64,000 nucleotides of DNA from Dipodascopsis uninucleata var. uninucleata (taxonomy: Eukaryota > Ascomycota > Lipomycetes > Lipomycetales > Lipomycetaceae). The notes below the pieces were generated by a model that saw only the letters and a program-made list of their open reading frames with translations, had not been told where the DNA came from and did no database searches. Shown one piece after another: positions 45,328 through 56,960 of this stretch (position 1 is its first letter; each line of letters begins with the position of its first letter). The stretch covers positions 620,001 to 684,000 of the forward strand of contig JAJLTO010000005.1 of assembly GCA_030568195.1 (NCBI GenBank), given 5' to 3'. The translations under genes and the position numbers were made by a program.

Positions 45328-46359
45328 ATGGTCTCAAAATTGACGTTTAAAAATGATAAATCTACAAAGAAGAGGAAGAGAGATCACAGACCCACTGAAA
45401 AGAGCGATCAAGAGAAAAGCAGCCAGGAAAATGGGGCTAAAATTTCAAACAAAGAAGATGATGGTGAAGAGCAAACTTGGGTCAGTGCAACTTCAGTAGA
45501 TGATCTTAACGGCCCTTGCATGATTATACTGGTAAGTAATTGTCAAATAATTTTCTCTGCCAATAGGTTGGCTGGTTTACGCAGAGGTGTTTCTTCATCT
45601 AATATAAAGGAATATACTACAATCATTATCTTGCAACTAATAAAATCTTGTTTAGAATGACTCACAGCGGATGTGTATGGCTAGTGACGCCTCTGGGAAA
45701 ATATTTGCAACGCAGATAAGTTCTATGGAGCCAACGAGTGTTCAGCAGGTATTCGTAATTGGCCGAGCTGTACAATCCGACCAATTCACTCTCAAGTCAT
45801 ACCTTGGAAAATATGTATCCATTTCTAAGTACGGTAGCTGTGAAGCAACGTCTGAAGCTATTGGCCCTGAGGAAAGAATGGAAATTGAGAAAAAGGAGAC
45901 GGGCGATGGTTGGATGGTGCGAAGTGTTTGGGACAGGTATATCTCAATAAAAAATCGTGAAGTAAGGTGTGATTCTGACGACTCTCGGTTTCAAGAGACG
46001 TTTGTGATTCGTGTACAAGCAAGATTTCGCAAGAGACAGACTAAAGCTGCACGAGACGGCGAACAAAGCATTCGTACAAGTGAGTTGGAGAGACTAGTTG
46101 GAGCCTCTCTGACATCTGAGCAAATCAGAACATTGAAACAAGCATTTAAGGGTATGTTATGGTTAATAAGCAACATATAAGCAGATAATAGTGTTATATT
46201 GGGAAATTGGTCATGACGACAACGATCACTCGCATTGTCTCGAATGCTTGTACTATTCTTGATATTATATGATACTGATATATTAATATTCTAGATGGAC
46301 GATTGAATGAGGCTATTTTAGACGTAAAGGAAAAGATGAAGACAGATCACAGATGTTGA
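45328..46359 (+). CDS. FRG1: FRG1-like protein
   Basis: Beta-trefoil (fascin-like) nuclear protein; human FRG1 is an actin-bundling, spliceosome C-complex associated factor. Exons 45328-45531, 45656-46151 and 46295-46359; introns 124 and 143 nt; 254 residues. The N-terminus is a basic nuclear-localisation stretch (KSTKKRKRDHR). The trefoil begins WVSATSVDDLNGPCMIIL and includes TLKSYLGKYVS and DRYISIKNREVRCDSDD. The C-terminal block RVQARFRKRQTKAAR is the second conserved basic signal of the family. The last exon gives DGRLNEAILDVKEKMKTDHRC, matching the family end. Confidence 0.9.
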
Positions 46360-47079
46360 TTCTGTTTAATTGTTATAACTATACACCGCTCAATCGAATT
46401 AGAGTACTGAGTTCGAATCCAGCATATGCAGAACTTCTCTTTACTCACAAGTGCATACTAAACATGCGAGCCTCTCTCTTTTTTAATTTTCTTCGCGGCA
46501 ATACGTTAGATGCCGGAAGATGCCGAGATATGTAAAAGCAGTTATTAAAGATTAGCTATTTTATGCTCGATGAAGAAGGTCATCTATATAGACCGACAAG
46601 GTGTATCTGTATGTGAAATACCCTTGCCCTGAATACAGTTCCCCGCCTCTCTTAGTCCCTTCGGACATCATTTGTGCCGAAGTATATTTAACCTGATCAT
46701 AGGACGGCTGCAATAGGTAGGCACGAGCTATAGATAAATAAGACTACAAATAACGCAGTATATTGTAATATTAATATTTCTAGTGCAGGTATTTTTCTTT
46801 TCAACATGATTGAAATAGAATTAAGTGTATAATACTGATTTTTTCCTATATATAGTCATCCCATGTTAACTAGAATGCTACGTGACTAGACTTTCAGGTC
46901 TTATTCTAGTTTTATACTCGCAGCTACCAAAGCAGAGGACGGATATTCATTCACGAAGTATATATATGCAGTGTCGCCCTCTGATTTCTTTGCTTCGTCT
47001 AGTTTCACACGCATTCTCTTTCTTAAGTTAATTGGTAGTTTACTAATTTGCTATCCAAAGCTATTTGATGTGGATCAAC
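46360..47079. other. Intergenic between FRG1 and the first F-box gene
   Basis: 720 bases. No gene recognised; a GTTCGAATCC string near 46412 does not belong to a foldable tRNA. Confidence 0.55.
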
Positions 47080-48315
47080 ATGTCGCTCATTCAAAGAAAC
47101 TCAACAAATATAGAAGATCTGCCCGTGGAATTAATAGATACTATAGTGGGAATTTTGGACTCGAAGGATTTGGCGAGACTGAGTGGTGTCTCTAAAAGAT
47201 TTTATGGCTATGTACATAACTCTACTACATGGCGTCATAGAGTCTTTGAGTTATGGCAAGAAGAAGGCTATCGATATGGAAATATGCTGGAAAAAGCATT
47301 CAGCAATAAAGTTCATTCTCGTGACCCTACAAATGAGGTGTGTATATGCTGGAAACACATTTATAGTGCACTAGAGGGTCTCACGACATCCACCTGCATT
47401 GATGATCACTGGGATTTAGATTTCGTGGAGCGCGACTGTGGATCTAATTTTAACAAAGCGCCACATTATTGGGCACAAATAATAACGAGGAGAAGAGTTT
47501 CTCCCGGAAAATATAATGTCATTTGGAACCTTTCTGTCACTAAAGAGTTTATTGGGAAAGTAAATTTCTCTTGTACCTTGGAGGAGGACAACTCTGGTCA
47601 CCAAGATCATACGAGATGTGCAAACCTTGTATATGGTCGTTTTAGAACATCAATTGATGGAGATATTTTGAACAATACTATGAGTGGCAAGTATTACAAT
47701 ACAAGTGAACTTGTACCTCTTGAAAACATAGGCTGCAGGTCTTCTAAGTTGAATCGCGTGCGCCGTCCTGATCCAAATAAATCGACAACTTTGCTGTCTA
47801 GATATCTTCATTCAGATATCGTTAGTAAGTTATACGAAAGATTCGAAAGTAATGGCAGCACAACGGGTGCCGAAGTGACTCGTAATATCATGATGGGTCA
47901 AATAGACATTCCGAACTCTGGACTGAAGGGTAGAGAATGGCAATCCATCTCAATGGCTATCGAGTTTCAGCGCGGTCTATCTCCTAATTTTGTAAGTGTA
48001 CATTGCTCTTAGGCTTGCGATATAACATTACAGTGATTTGCTAATATATTTATACGTCAGCATCTTAAACATATTTTGCTAGAGCCGGTATTAGATGACA
48101 GCGATGATGCATATAGCTGCATGTCTGAGCCTATCATCCTCTCTGATAGCGATCTGCGCACTAATTTCGATAAGACATTATGCACCTTCTCGAGTAGACT
48201 GCCTCCTTCTCTGGCTTGCTGTCGGGCGTCCCTAGATGGTGAATCTAATACGTCATTCAATGATATATTTTATATTGTTAGATCAATAACAGCGGCGCCT
48301 GATCCATGCATGTAG
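47080..48315 (+). CDS. F-box protein with PP2-like C-terminal domain (copy 1)
   Basis: Probable substrate receptor of an SCF ubiquitin ligase. Exons 47080-47991 and 48061-48315 (intron 69 nt, branch TGCTAAT); 388 residues. The F-box is at the N-terminus: IEDLPVELIDTIVGILDSKD and LARLSGVSKRFYGYVHNSTT, followed by WRHRVFELW. After a spacer comes a beta-rich domain with HYWAQIITRRRVSPGKYNVI and later IDIPNSGLKGREWQSISMAI, which resembles the plant phloem protein 2 (PP2) fold (L-x-PG-x-Y ... W-x-x-I). Splicing adds HLKHILLEPVLDDSDDAY, which aligns with the end of the domain in copy 2. A start at 47068 would add MWIN. Tandem with copy 2 (357 bases apart) and clearly its paralogue. Confidence 0.78.
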
Positions 48316-48672
48316 AATGAAGCGTCTCGTCAGGTTTATTTTATTGATATTGCGGATACATTATAACATACATTTATAAATTGCATTTATTTTACATTTC
48401 AATTCATATACTAATAAATATGTACTGTATTACATATTTGTATAATTTAAGACGCTTATTTAAGGCGATTTGTAGACAGTAAGCTCATTCCTGTAGTCTG
48501 AAAGATCTATGACGACATACTTCAGAGTAGGTTATATGCGGCTCAAGGATTTGAATTGTGATTGTTAAATTTCTTTCTCTGTTTCCAGCCATTCCATAAA
48601 TAAATTTAAACAAGAGCGGGAAGAAAGTAACAGTCATAATCAAGAAACGATACAAAAGAAGTTGATCGAGAA
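48316..48672. other. Intergenic between the two F-box genes
   Basis: 357 AT-rich bases: terminator of copy 1 and promoter of copy 2. Nothing else seen. Confidence 0.6.
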
Positions 48673-49926
48673 ATGGTATTTTCCTCCGGAGTACTCTTCA
48701 TTTTTAGACTCTTTGTTATTGTGATCTTTTTCATTATTGCGGGAAATATCATAGAATCCCCACCACTGTTAATTATAATTACTGCGGCGTTGATAACTCT
48801 TATAAACAGAGGTTTCGAATTAGTAGGCCAACGTCGTATAGTGGAACCACAGAGCTATTCGTTGGTTTATGATCGCGATCGTCACAGATACTCAAAGAAG
48901 ATTGAACTGACTAAATTATACATGGGGCCCGAAAAACTAACAAGTCTGCCGAACGAAATATTCTCTGTAGTTGCCACGTACCTCTCGATCGGTGATCTCC
49001 ATGCTCTTGGACAGACTTGTAAGGCAACCCGAGAGTTCGTCAGAGACGAGGAGCTTTGGAAAGTCAAGCTCATAGCAGAATATGGTCGTCAAGGATTCTT
49101 CTATGCCGACAGATTACGGGAACAACATCCATATTACTCCTGGCATGCAATATTTCTAGCATATCAGAGCCAATGGAAATTCTACTGCGCAGATGCTGGC
49201 TGGGGTGTCATCTGGCGAGACAACAGGTGCTGGCGCGTAACAGACTCGGATGAGTCTGAATTTGGAAAGACTTTGAACCTTGATAGGCGCTTTGTATGGT
49301 GGCTTCATGTGTTTCGAAGTATTAAAATCGCGCCGGGAAGATATAGGATTTGCTGGGGAATCAAGTTATGGCAGAAGGCTATGATAGAAGGCGTGGAGTA
49401 TACCTGCTTATTAGCGGACAGAGAAATGACGAATGATAAAGGACAACCTCTCAGAAGCCTTTTGACCAGCTGTAAGCTTGGATCAGATGAGATTAACATC
49501 CTCAGAAGATCTAATACATTTTGCGAAGTTGAATTGGGCCAAATAAATATTCCTCCCGGACCAGAAGGATCTGAGTGGCAGACTATTTTAGTCGAAGTTA
49601 AAGAACATGGCAGCATGCCAAAATCAGGACTTAACCTCGACTATGTAAAATTGGAGCGCCTAGACAGTAATGTTGACGATGCATTCGAAAAAATCGAGAT
49701 CAGAAGATATAGAAAGCAGACTGACCTGATATTCGTTTCTGAGAACGGTGTCATTTCAAGTATGCAATATCAAGACGCAGATACTAGTCAAGATAACGAA
49801 GTAAAAGACGAACCGAGCGCTACGATAAATGACGATGGTACTGTCAGCTATAGTCTAAAGAGTGTCATCAAAAGCTTAGCTCACGAAATAAACTCGTTTA
49901 ATGAAAGCTCAGGAATGGTATACTAG
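48673..49926 (+). CDS. Membrane-anchored F-box protein with PP2-like domain (copy 2)
   Basis: Single exon, 417 residues. Two hydrophobic segments open the protein (GVLFIFRLFVIVIFFIIAG, about 6-24, and PPLLIIITAALITLI, about 30-44), so it is probably inserted in a membrane. The F-box follows: LTSLPNEIFSVVATYLSIGD and LHALGQTCKATREFVRDEEL, then W-K-V-K-L and SWHAIFLAYQSQW. The C-terminal half has FVWWLHVFRSIKIAPGRYRI, then CEVELGQINIPPGPEGSEWQ and SGLNLDYVKLERL, a pattern like plant PP2 (PG-x-Y, W-x-x-I/V, SGL-x-x-x-x-V-x-L). An acidic tail ends the protein. A membrane-tethered SCF adaptor binding glycans or modified proteins is an inference only. Confidence 0.8.
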   Translation: MVFSSGVLFIFRLFVIVIFFIIAGNIIESPPLLIIITAALITLINRGFELVGQRRIVEPQSYSLVYDRDRHRYSKKIELTKLYMGPEKLTSLPNEIFSVVATYLSIGDLHALGQTCKATREFVRDEELWKVKLIAEYGRQGFFYADRLREQHPYYSWHAIFLAYQSQWKFYCADAGWGVIWRDNRCWRVTDSDESEFGKTLNLDRRFVWWLHVFRSIKIAPGRYRICWGIKLWQKAMIEGVEYTCLLADREMTNDKGQPLRSLLTSCKLGSDEINILRRSNTFCEVELGQINIPPGPEGSEWQTILVEVKEHGSMPKSGLNLDYVKLERLDSNVDDAFEKIEIRRYRKQTDLIFVSENGVISSMQYQDADTSQDNEVKDEPSATINDDGTVSYSLKSVIKSLAHEINSFNESSGMVY

Positions 49927-50085
49927 TTTTTAAAACGAGAGATCGTAATTGTTAGACGACAATATTGGATTACGTAACATTGGTTGGAGTTATTTATTAA
50001 TAACATGCTATTAATAGCATATTAAAACACTTGGATTTGACTTGCAGAATATCTATGCTTTTAATATTAATGATGTCAAGACCTA

Positions 50086-52030
50086 TTAAGTAAACAGATG
50101 AAGCCAGGTAAATCCAGCCCAGCTTCCCACCACACCTAATGCACAATATATGCTGATGAGCATGAGACTGAGAAATTCCAGATTTTGAAAAGTACTGAAC
50201 TTCTTATAAACAGAAACAAAAAAAAGTAAGGGAATATATCCTAAGAGGTATATCCTCGATATTCTATCTAGAAGAAAAACACGACGAGTTGTCCTTCTGA
50301 AATATACAAATCAGTTAGTAAGTATAACTTAATGACAAATACTTCAACCTAACTTACACTTTTGTAACATCATCAAAGACTGTAAAGAAAGCAAAGATCC
50401 ATGCAATGGTATAAAGATATTTTATGGCAGATTCCGCAGACGTGAAGATGAGAGGAAACAGGCTGACATATCCCGATACAGATACCATATGGAAAGGAGT
50501 CAAGTAGCGTCTATCGCTAGTGACAAGGAAGGTGAATGGTATTATCACCAAGAGAATTGCCTTTTCATGGACATGCCATCCAAATAGAAATGAGGCAAAT
50601 CCACATAGTGTCAATGAACTAACAAATCTCTCAAATGATGGCTTAATTAAGAGAGGAATCAACGATAACTAAACAAGCATGTACTATTAGTAAAACAAAG
50701 TCATATATTGACTTGAATTTTAATGAAATAACATACTGATTGATAGAAAAGGGTCAAATAAAATGTCGTCTTCGGTTGAACTTCGGGCAAGACACTGAAG
50801 CTCGTGCCTCCAACGAATCCGCGGGTAGTACTTATAATATCTTCAGCATAAACGTTATATCCCAGTTTCCGCGCTATAGCATACAAAATCCTATCAATTC
50901 CCGAGTAGAGAGCCCAAACATTTGGCGCCCAGTAAGCATGACAGAGTCCACGGGAAAATGGGAACAGTCTAGAGAGTACTTGTGGTAGCTGGCCCATATA
51001 GATGAAAGGTCCAAAAGCAGTAAGTATTACCCCAATCACACATAGCCCCAAGTTAATCGAATTCTTCCATTTGATGACTGATAAGGAATTGACACGTTAG
51101 AATATACTAAATACTTGAGCTTCCTTCAAATAACTTGCCTCTAAGGAAATCGAGCTTTGCCAGTGCGTCTAGATCTAAGCAATATATTCGCAAGAGATAC
51201 ACGAAGTAAGCAGGAGCAAGATATAGATAAATATGTTTAAAACACAGGAGTGCTGTAAACAGAGTTGCACTCAGTAATGTTTTTTTTTCTTTCATGAATA
51301 CCAAGGACCAAATTAGAATACTGAAGAGCATGCCATTGTATTGGAAATGAATGTTGTCAATGATAAGAAGACCCGGCGAGAAGTAAATTGACATTGCAAC
51401 AGCATAGGCTGCTTGTCTATGGTTTTCTTCAAAATTGCTAATATACCTAAAATCGTCGATCAGAATCCAATGGTATCTTCATTATGTGATGGTGAAGTAC
51501 TCCATACCTTTGCAGTGCATACACCAAAGCCAGCTCTGACACGATCACAGAGGTTCTCTGAAAATATATAGTCTCATTACTAGCGTAACGTAGGTTTTTT
51601 ATATCTACCATTTTCGGATCTACGAGGACAGCGACTTGTGAAAGAGCCCATTCAAAGTAGGCGAAAAATGGAGGATAGTCGAGTGTCCATTCTGACGTCG
51701 CCTAGACCAAGGGTGTTCATCTAAGGTTAGATATATACATGCACAGCAGTAACGCTACCACATTGTTTTATGAGCTTTAGCTAGTGAATACCTACCTCGT
51801 AATACCACTCGCTGATTGGCTTTGAGTACGTGATAGCCAACCAATTCCGATGAACCTCGAAATCTGTTGATTTACTTAAAGTCTGTTAGGATTCCGCTGC
51901 AAAATTGATACCGATGTACAGCAATAAAAACAACTTACTATGCTGGATACAGGAGCACCTTAAACAAAATTGATGCAACTACAGCATATCTCAACGCCGG
52001 ATAGAGTCCTATATGATTTCCAAGACCCAT
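50086..52030 (-). CDS. ALG8: Dolichyl-P-Glc:Glc1Man9GlcNAc2-PP-dolichol glucosyltransferase
   Basis: Multi-spanning ER enzyme that adds the second glucose to the dolichol-linked N-glycan precursor. Eight exons on the minus strand: 52030-51939, 51874-51796, 51701-51609, 51557-51508, 51446-51139, 51077-50737, 50668-50358 and 50296-50086; 494 residues. All seven junctions keep frame. Exon 1 and 2 give [20 protein letters not shown] with the catalytic-loop acid; then [53 protein letters not shown] and [14 protein letters not shown], which distinguish ALG8 from ALG6. The intron between exons 5 and 6 seems to use a GC donor (AG|GCAAGT); an alternative GT donor 23 bases on would give a 38-nt intron with the branch too close. 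Confidence 0.92.
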
Positions 52031-52622
52031 TAAGTTTGTTGGTATTGCTTTCCTGCCCTAGACGCCTGACAATTTGCTTTTTGAATCGTCGTACCGAAAT
52101 ACATTTATATGGCTGTTCTAGTGTGTCGTTCAAGCTACTTTTCAGGGTTCTGGTTTCATCGCACTATCACCTATTTTAATATTCAACTTACGTTTCAATA
52201 GCATTTGATAAAATATATTAATTGATCTTGATACTTGGCGGAAGACGACGACTGTCTAATTTTTTAATTAAACTATATACAAATATATTCTAGCGACTGT
52301 CCATAAAACTTGGTCAATTCTTTGGATCTCTTAATCTTGGTGAACAGGTGTTGCAAAGGTTGATTTGTACGACATAAATTGTACCAAGCGCTGACGGTAT
52401 CAAACGTCGCGCGTGGTAGAAAGGTGAACTCACGCCTGAGTGTCTGTCACGCATTAACTTGCTCCTTTTTTATAAGTTGAGAACTTTTTCACTCTTGTCG
52501 TTTTACTCGTTTTACCAGGCTGTCTAATATCTATCTAAACACAGCTATATAACAATTTATACTGGCTCAAAAGTCTGATAGAATAACTAGTATCGTACTC
52601 AATTTCATATAGAAGAGATAAA
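52031..52622. other. Divergent promoter of ALG8 and RER2
   Basis: 592 AT-rich bases between two divergent genes of the dolichol pathway. No other gene seen. Confidence 0.6.
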
Positions 52623-53627
52623 ATGGGATTGGCTTCGTGGATCCGCACATTTCCTCTCGTGCAGTACTTTATTGCATGGTCACAGGAGATTTTTATGTCT
52701 GTCCTTAGAACAGGACCTGTTCCTCAGCACGTTGCGTTCGTTATGGATGGAAACAGACGATTTGCGAAGCGACGCAAACTTGAGGTTCGAGAGGGACATT
52801 CCGCCGGATTCGAGAGTTTGGCGCATGTAAGTTAAATGCCTTGATATTATGGAATTGTATAATATTCTAGACAGGAATATGGAAACTACATGTATGGTGT
52901 GCCTAATCAAGTTTTCTAGATCCTTGAAATGTGTTACCAGGTTGGCATTAAGGTTGTTACCGTTTACGCATTTTCTATCGAGAACTTCAAACGTCCTCCT
53001 GTGGAGGTTGATGCATTGATGGAAATCGCTCGAACGAAGCTATTACAGATTATTCACCATGGAGATCTTGCTGATCGATTCGGAGTCTCCATCAGGGTTC
53101 TGGGCCAGCGAAGCATGATTCCTCCAGATGTCTTGGCTGCTATTGACAAGTCCACTGAAATGACAAAGAACAATACTACGTAAGTGACAACTAGCTAATC
53201 TTACTTTTTCTATGAAATAAATCTATCTAAGCGCAGTGACTAATGTATGTTTGGAAATAGTGCTATTTTGAACATTTGTTTTCCATACACATCGCGCGAT
53301 GACATTGCTACCTCGATGAGAGAGATCGTTGAGCTTTCTGAGAAGCATGAGATTGATCCTGAGGAGATCAGCGAGACTATGTTAGAGGAACACATGTTCA
53401 TGAAGGAATGCCCACCTCTTGACATTCTTGTCCGTACTTCTGGCGTTGAAAGACTTTCTGATTTTATGTTATGGCAGTCTCACCAGAACTGCACTGTTGA
53501 GTTTGTCGACTGCCTCTGGCCCGAGTTTGAGCCGTGGAGATTTGGTCAGATCCTTTTGAAATGGAGTCATCAGAAGTCTCTGGAGTACCGCAAGAACGAG
53601 ATGGAGGATGAACAGAAGCAGCTGTAA
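52623..53627 (+). CDS. RER2: Cis-prenyltransferase (dehydrodolichyl diphosphate synthase)
   Basis: Catalytic subunit that elongates farnesyl-PP with isopentenyl-PP to make the dolichol chain, at the ER or lipid droplets. Exons 52623-52826, 52920-53179 and 53261-53627; introns 93 and 81 nt; 276 residues. The first substrate site HVAFVMDGNRRFAKRR has its aspartate at residue 42. Then GIKVVTVYAFSIENFKRP, RTSGVERLSDFMLWQSHQ and the end of the core VEFVDCLWPEFEPW. These intact blocks mark the catalytic Rer2/Srt1 type rather than the Nus1 partner. An N-terminal amphipathic segment (SWIRTFPLVQYFIAW) resembles the membrane-sensing helix of eukaryotic members. Confidence 0.93.
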
Positions 53628-54575
53628 GGCGAAACGGTAAGATCACATACTTAATCTCCACGGCCTACGGCTCTTTCCGATACTTTGATAGGTTTGCTAT
53701 TATTCTGTGTAATGCTTTGTACCCCTCCTTTCACTTATAGTCATATCGTGCTATATTTTATATTTATATATATATTATCTGTTTTATGTGAATATCACTT
53801 AATCGTTTATATGTACTAATAATTGTATTCAATATATTTATTAGTTATCTATGTCTATAGATCTTGTTTTCCGATTATGCATTTTGAATTCAATATTTGC
53901 TAGGATTTTAGACTTTTCAGGGGCGCGATTTCGGAGATGAAAAATAGTTTCTATTAATGCGATTAGATATTGAAAGTCTCAAAATCATTTCGTAAGAAGG
54001 GAGCCATCTGTTTATGTCCCATTTAGTGTAGCTAAATCATCCTACTGTTTCAAAGTACCGCCTCACATGTAAGATCCATTTCTGGGGCTATTCGTTTGTT
54101 GTTGTACGCATAGCTAAGTTCGGATATTTTTAAAAATTGATAATTGTACCGTCCATTTTTCCTAACAAAATCTTCCATTGCATGCATACGTTATCACATT
54201 CCCTTTGACAAATTCGATGTCAGCAATTCTGTCTTACTACAAAGTATTGAATTTGCGCATTGTACCTATAATGGTAAAATGCTGTTTCTTACATCACTTT
54301 AAATTCAAGTTAGTGCGGTGAATTAGGACTTTATACGGACTTAAGTTCGATTTTGGTTAAGTATCGTAACGCCGAAGTAGAATTTTGGAGACGCCAGAAC
54401 TAAAATATAATTTATCCCAAGAATGACGACGCTTTAGATACCAGAGCGGTAAGAGATATAAATTCCACATTGTGCTTGAGTTTTCCTAGATCGTAAAATC
54501 TTTACTAGGACAGCTGATCCTTAGCCAACGCGATAAAGTACTAACGGTAGCTCTACATAGGAAATATAACTGAAA
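53628..54575. other. Intergenic between RER2 and the Apd1-type gene
   Basis: 948 AT-rich bases, RER2 terminator and promoter of the next gene. An AT-repeat (TATATTTATATATATATT) lies at about 53757-53775. No gene recognised. Confidence 0.55.
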
Positions 54576-55497
54576 ATGGGTTTATTAGGTGCGGTTTCTC
54601 GACTGGTAAAGGGTGATGACCTACATGCTGCTTCTTCAGTATTACCTGTTGTCGACGACGGATGCAAGTTTGAGTGCGACAGCTGTATGGGCAAATATCC
54701 ATCTTCTCTCAAGATAGATACTACAACCCCATTGTGGGGCTCTGCAAAGCCTTGGAGAAGTCATTTGCTGATTGCCACTGGAAAGAGCGATTGGACGCAT
54801 GACATTGCTGATGAGAAAGGCACGTTATCTGCTGTTCTGGGCCATTGGAGTCCAAAAGATGCTCCTGGACGAGTTATAGTCTCAAATTCATCTTTACCAG
54901 TACCCATGGATTATCATGTGAAAGGACCTGAGAATAGAACTTCTAGTATTCTTGTTTTACCACTACAGTTATATGCATCTGGTGTTAGCATGGATGCTGC
55001 ACAAAATGTCGCAGACGAATTAACGAAATATAAGTCACCGCCCTCGGAAAGCGAACTGCCAAAAGAAATTTCAGGTGCTCAAGTTTCTCGAAGAAGCAAT
55101 CTGGCAGTTGTTTTGCTTTGCTCGCATGGCAAGCGCGATAAACGTTGTGCTGTAACAGCACCAATTCTTAAGAAAGAGTTTGAAATGAATTTGAGAGAGC
55201 ATGATCTTTTACGAGACTCTAGCGACGATAGACCTAATGGAGTACAGATATATTACGTTTCTCATGTTGGTGGTCATAAGTTTGCTGGTAACGTTATTAT
55301 ATATAGAAATACTGGCGAGGGAATATGGATGGGAAGAATTGAGCCTGTAAGTGTACCTTGTAGAAGTCATCTTTTGTTGATTGATACTAACGGTACTATG
55401 CGACTAGAAACACGTCAAAGCAATAGTGGAAGAAACTATTATGAAAGGGAAAGTTTTCCCTTCCTCTCTACGAGGTGCATTTAGCTCTGACTGGTAA
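54576..55497 (+). CDS. APD1: Apd1-type thioredoxin-like [2Fe-2S] ferredoxin (sucrase/ferredoxin-like family)
   Basis: Apd1 is a cytosolic iron-sulfur protein linked to actin patches and sensitivity to redox compounds. Exons 54576-55346 and 55408-55497 (intron 61 nt, GTAAGT...CGACTAG); 286 residues. The cluster ligands of the family are all present: C182 and C191 in LLCSHGKRDKRC, H230 and H234 in SHVGGHKFAGN. The block GEGIWMGRIEP is joined by splicing to KHVKAIVEETIMKGKV, the usual C-terminal helix, ending AFSSDW. Intron retention would replace this helix with an unrelated tail, so the spliced form is preferred. An N-terminal CDSCMGKYP motif adds two more cysteines. Confidence 0.88.
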
Positions 55498-55840
55498 TTC
55501 AATAATGAGCACTATAGCACTGCCGTTGGTATTACATTACTTATATATATTCGAACTTCAGAATTTCCGCTTCAAGCCGTTTAGTAGATAATTCAATCAG
55601 TATGGTGTATGAAGGTGTGGGTAAATTTGCTGTAACTTCCAAATGTATTAAAAAGTGCCGTTGACGTTGATTTTTGTAAATTATTTAGAGGCCTCTGAAA
55701 GAGAGAATATGTAATGCATTAGTAATAATTTACACGTCCCAAAAATTTTTCTCAAACTCCCAAACCGAGATGCAAGAAATTTAATAAAAAATAATGGTAA
55801 TAATTTTTTCAACCTTCTTCATATTTTATTTATAACGAAA
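55498..55840. other. Intergenic before NOP15
   Basis: 343 AT-rich bases. NOP15 promoter and Apd1-type terminator; no other feature. Confidence 0.6.
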
Positions 55841-56761
55841 ATGGCACCTAAGAGTCAAAGAAAGGAAGGTGAGGGAGACACAAGAATTACATTATGAAGT
55901 CGTACGATTAATTTTGACAACTAATATTTTTATATAGCTGTTACTGCTGCCAACTCACAGCGGAAGTTACGAGTAAAACTGGCTGCAATCAAACCCAAGA
56001 AGGGCACAGTCACCAAGAGACAGATCTCTTCTGAGGATGAGGATCACGAGGAAGAAAAGGAAGATGATTTTGCAGTATTTGACAGTGATATAAATGAGAA
56101 CGAGTCTGGAATCGGAAGTAGTGAAGAAGATAGAGATGAGGACCAGGATGAAGATGACGATGAAGATAAAGATGACGATGAAGATGAAGATGATGAGTCT
56201 GAAGGCAAGGAACTCAAATTTTCAGATGAACAGGAAAGTGAATTGAAACTGAAGATAGCAGAGATCGCTACAAGCAAATCTAGTAATCAAACAAAGGAGA
56301 AATCAGGAGTTATATACATTGGTCGAATTCCTCATGGTTTCTATGAAAAGCAGATGCGATCATACTTTTCTCAATTTGGTGACGTTTTAAGATTACGGTT
56401 ATCTCGCAATAAGAAAACTGGAGCTTCTAAACATTATGCTTTTGTTGAATTTGCATCCAGTGACGTTGCAGAAATTGTTGCAGAGACTATGAATAATTAT
56501 CTGTTATATGGCCATATTTTGAAAGTATCTCTTGTTCCAGAAGAGAAGACACATGACAAGCTTTTCGTCGGGAGCAACAGAAAGTTTAAGCATATTCCGA
56601 GAGCTAAGTTGGCTAAGCATATCCATGATAAGAAGAGAACTCAAGAGCAGATGAATAGCCTTGTTGGACGAGAAGTGAAGCGACGAAGGGCTAAGCAGGA
56701 CAGGCTCAAGGCTCTTGGAATTGACTACACACTCCCTAAGTCAAAAATTGTCGTAAAGTGA
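55841..56761 (+). CDS. NOP15: Nucleolar RRM protein Nop15 (NIFK/MKI67IP-like)
   Basis: Assembly factor of early 60S pre-ribosomes that binds ITS2. Exons 55841-55868 and 55938-56761 (intron 69 nt, AACTAAT branch); 283 residues. The first exon gives MAPKSQRKE. A basic segment is followed by a long Asp/Glu-rich stretch at about residues 50-95, then one RRM with RNP2 VIYIGRIP and RNP1 KHYAFVEF. The C-terminal region is Lys/Arg-rich (RAKLAKHIHDKKRTQ) and ends with LGIDYTLP, the conserved family tail. The spliced start is needed because the second exon has no suitable ATG before the RRM. Confidence 0.92.
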
Positions 56762-56960
56762 AATGGTAGTCATTATTATTAAGGAAGTTTTAAGGATTTT
56801 CGGTAAATGCAATCTACTGTGCTTTATACGGTTAAACATATAATATATTTTATCATTAGTTTACAGACAGTGCTGTAGAATAAAAAGTTCATCTATTTTA
56901 TTATCTGACATTTGTAATTATTATTCGCATCTTTCTATAGATATATATTTAATTGTGAAT

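Noticed and set aside
46405-46425. tRNA B-box-like GTTCGAATCC
   Set aside because: Flanks do not form a T arm or acceptor stem and no A box is found at the right distance.
46655-46685. U6-snRNA-like start GTCCCTTCGGACATC
   Set aside because: The invariant U6 ACAGAGA box and following sequence are absent.
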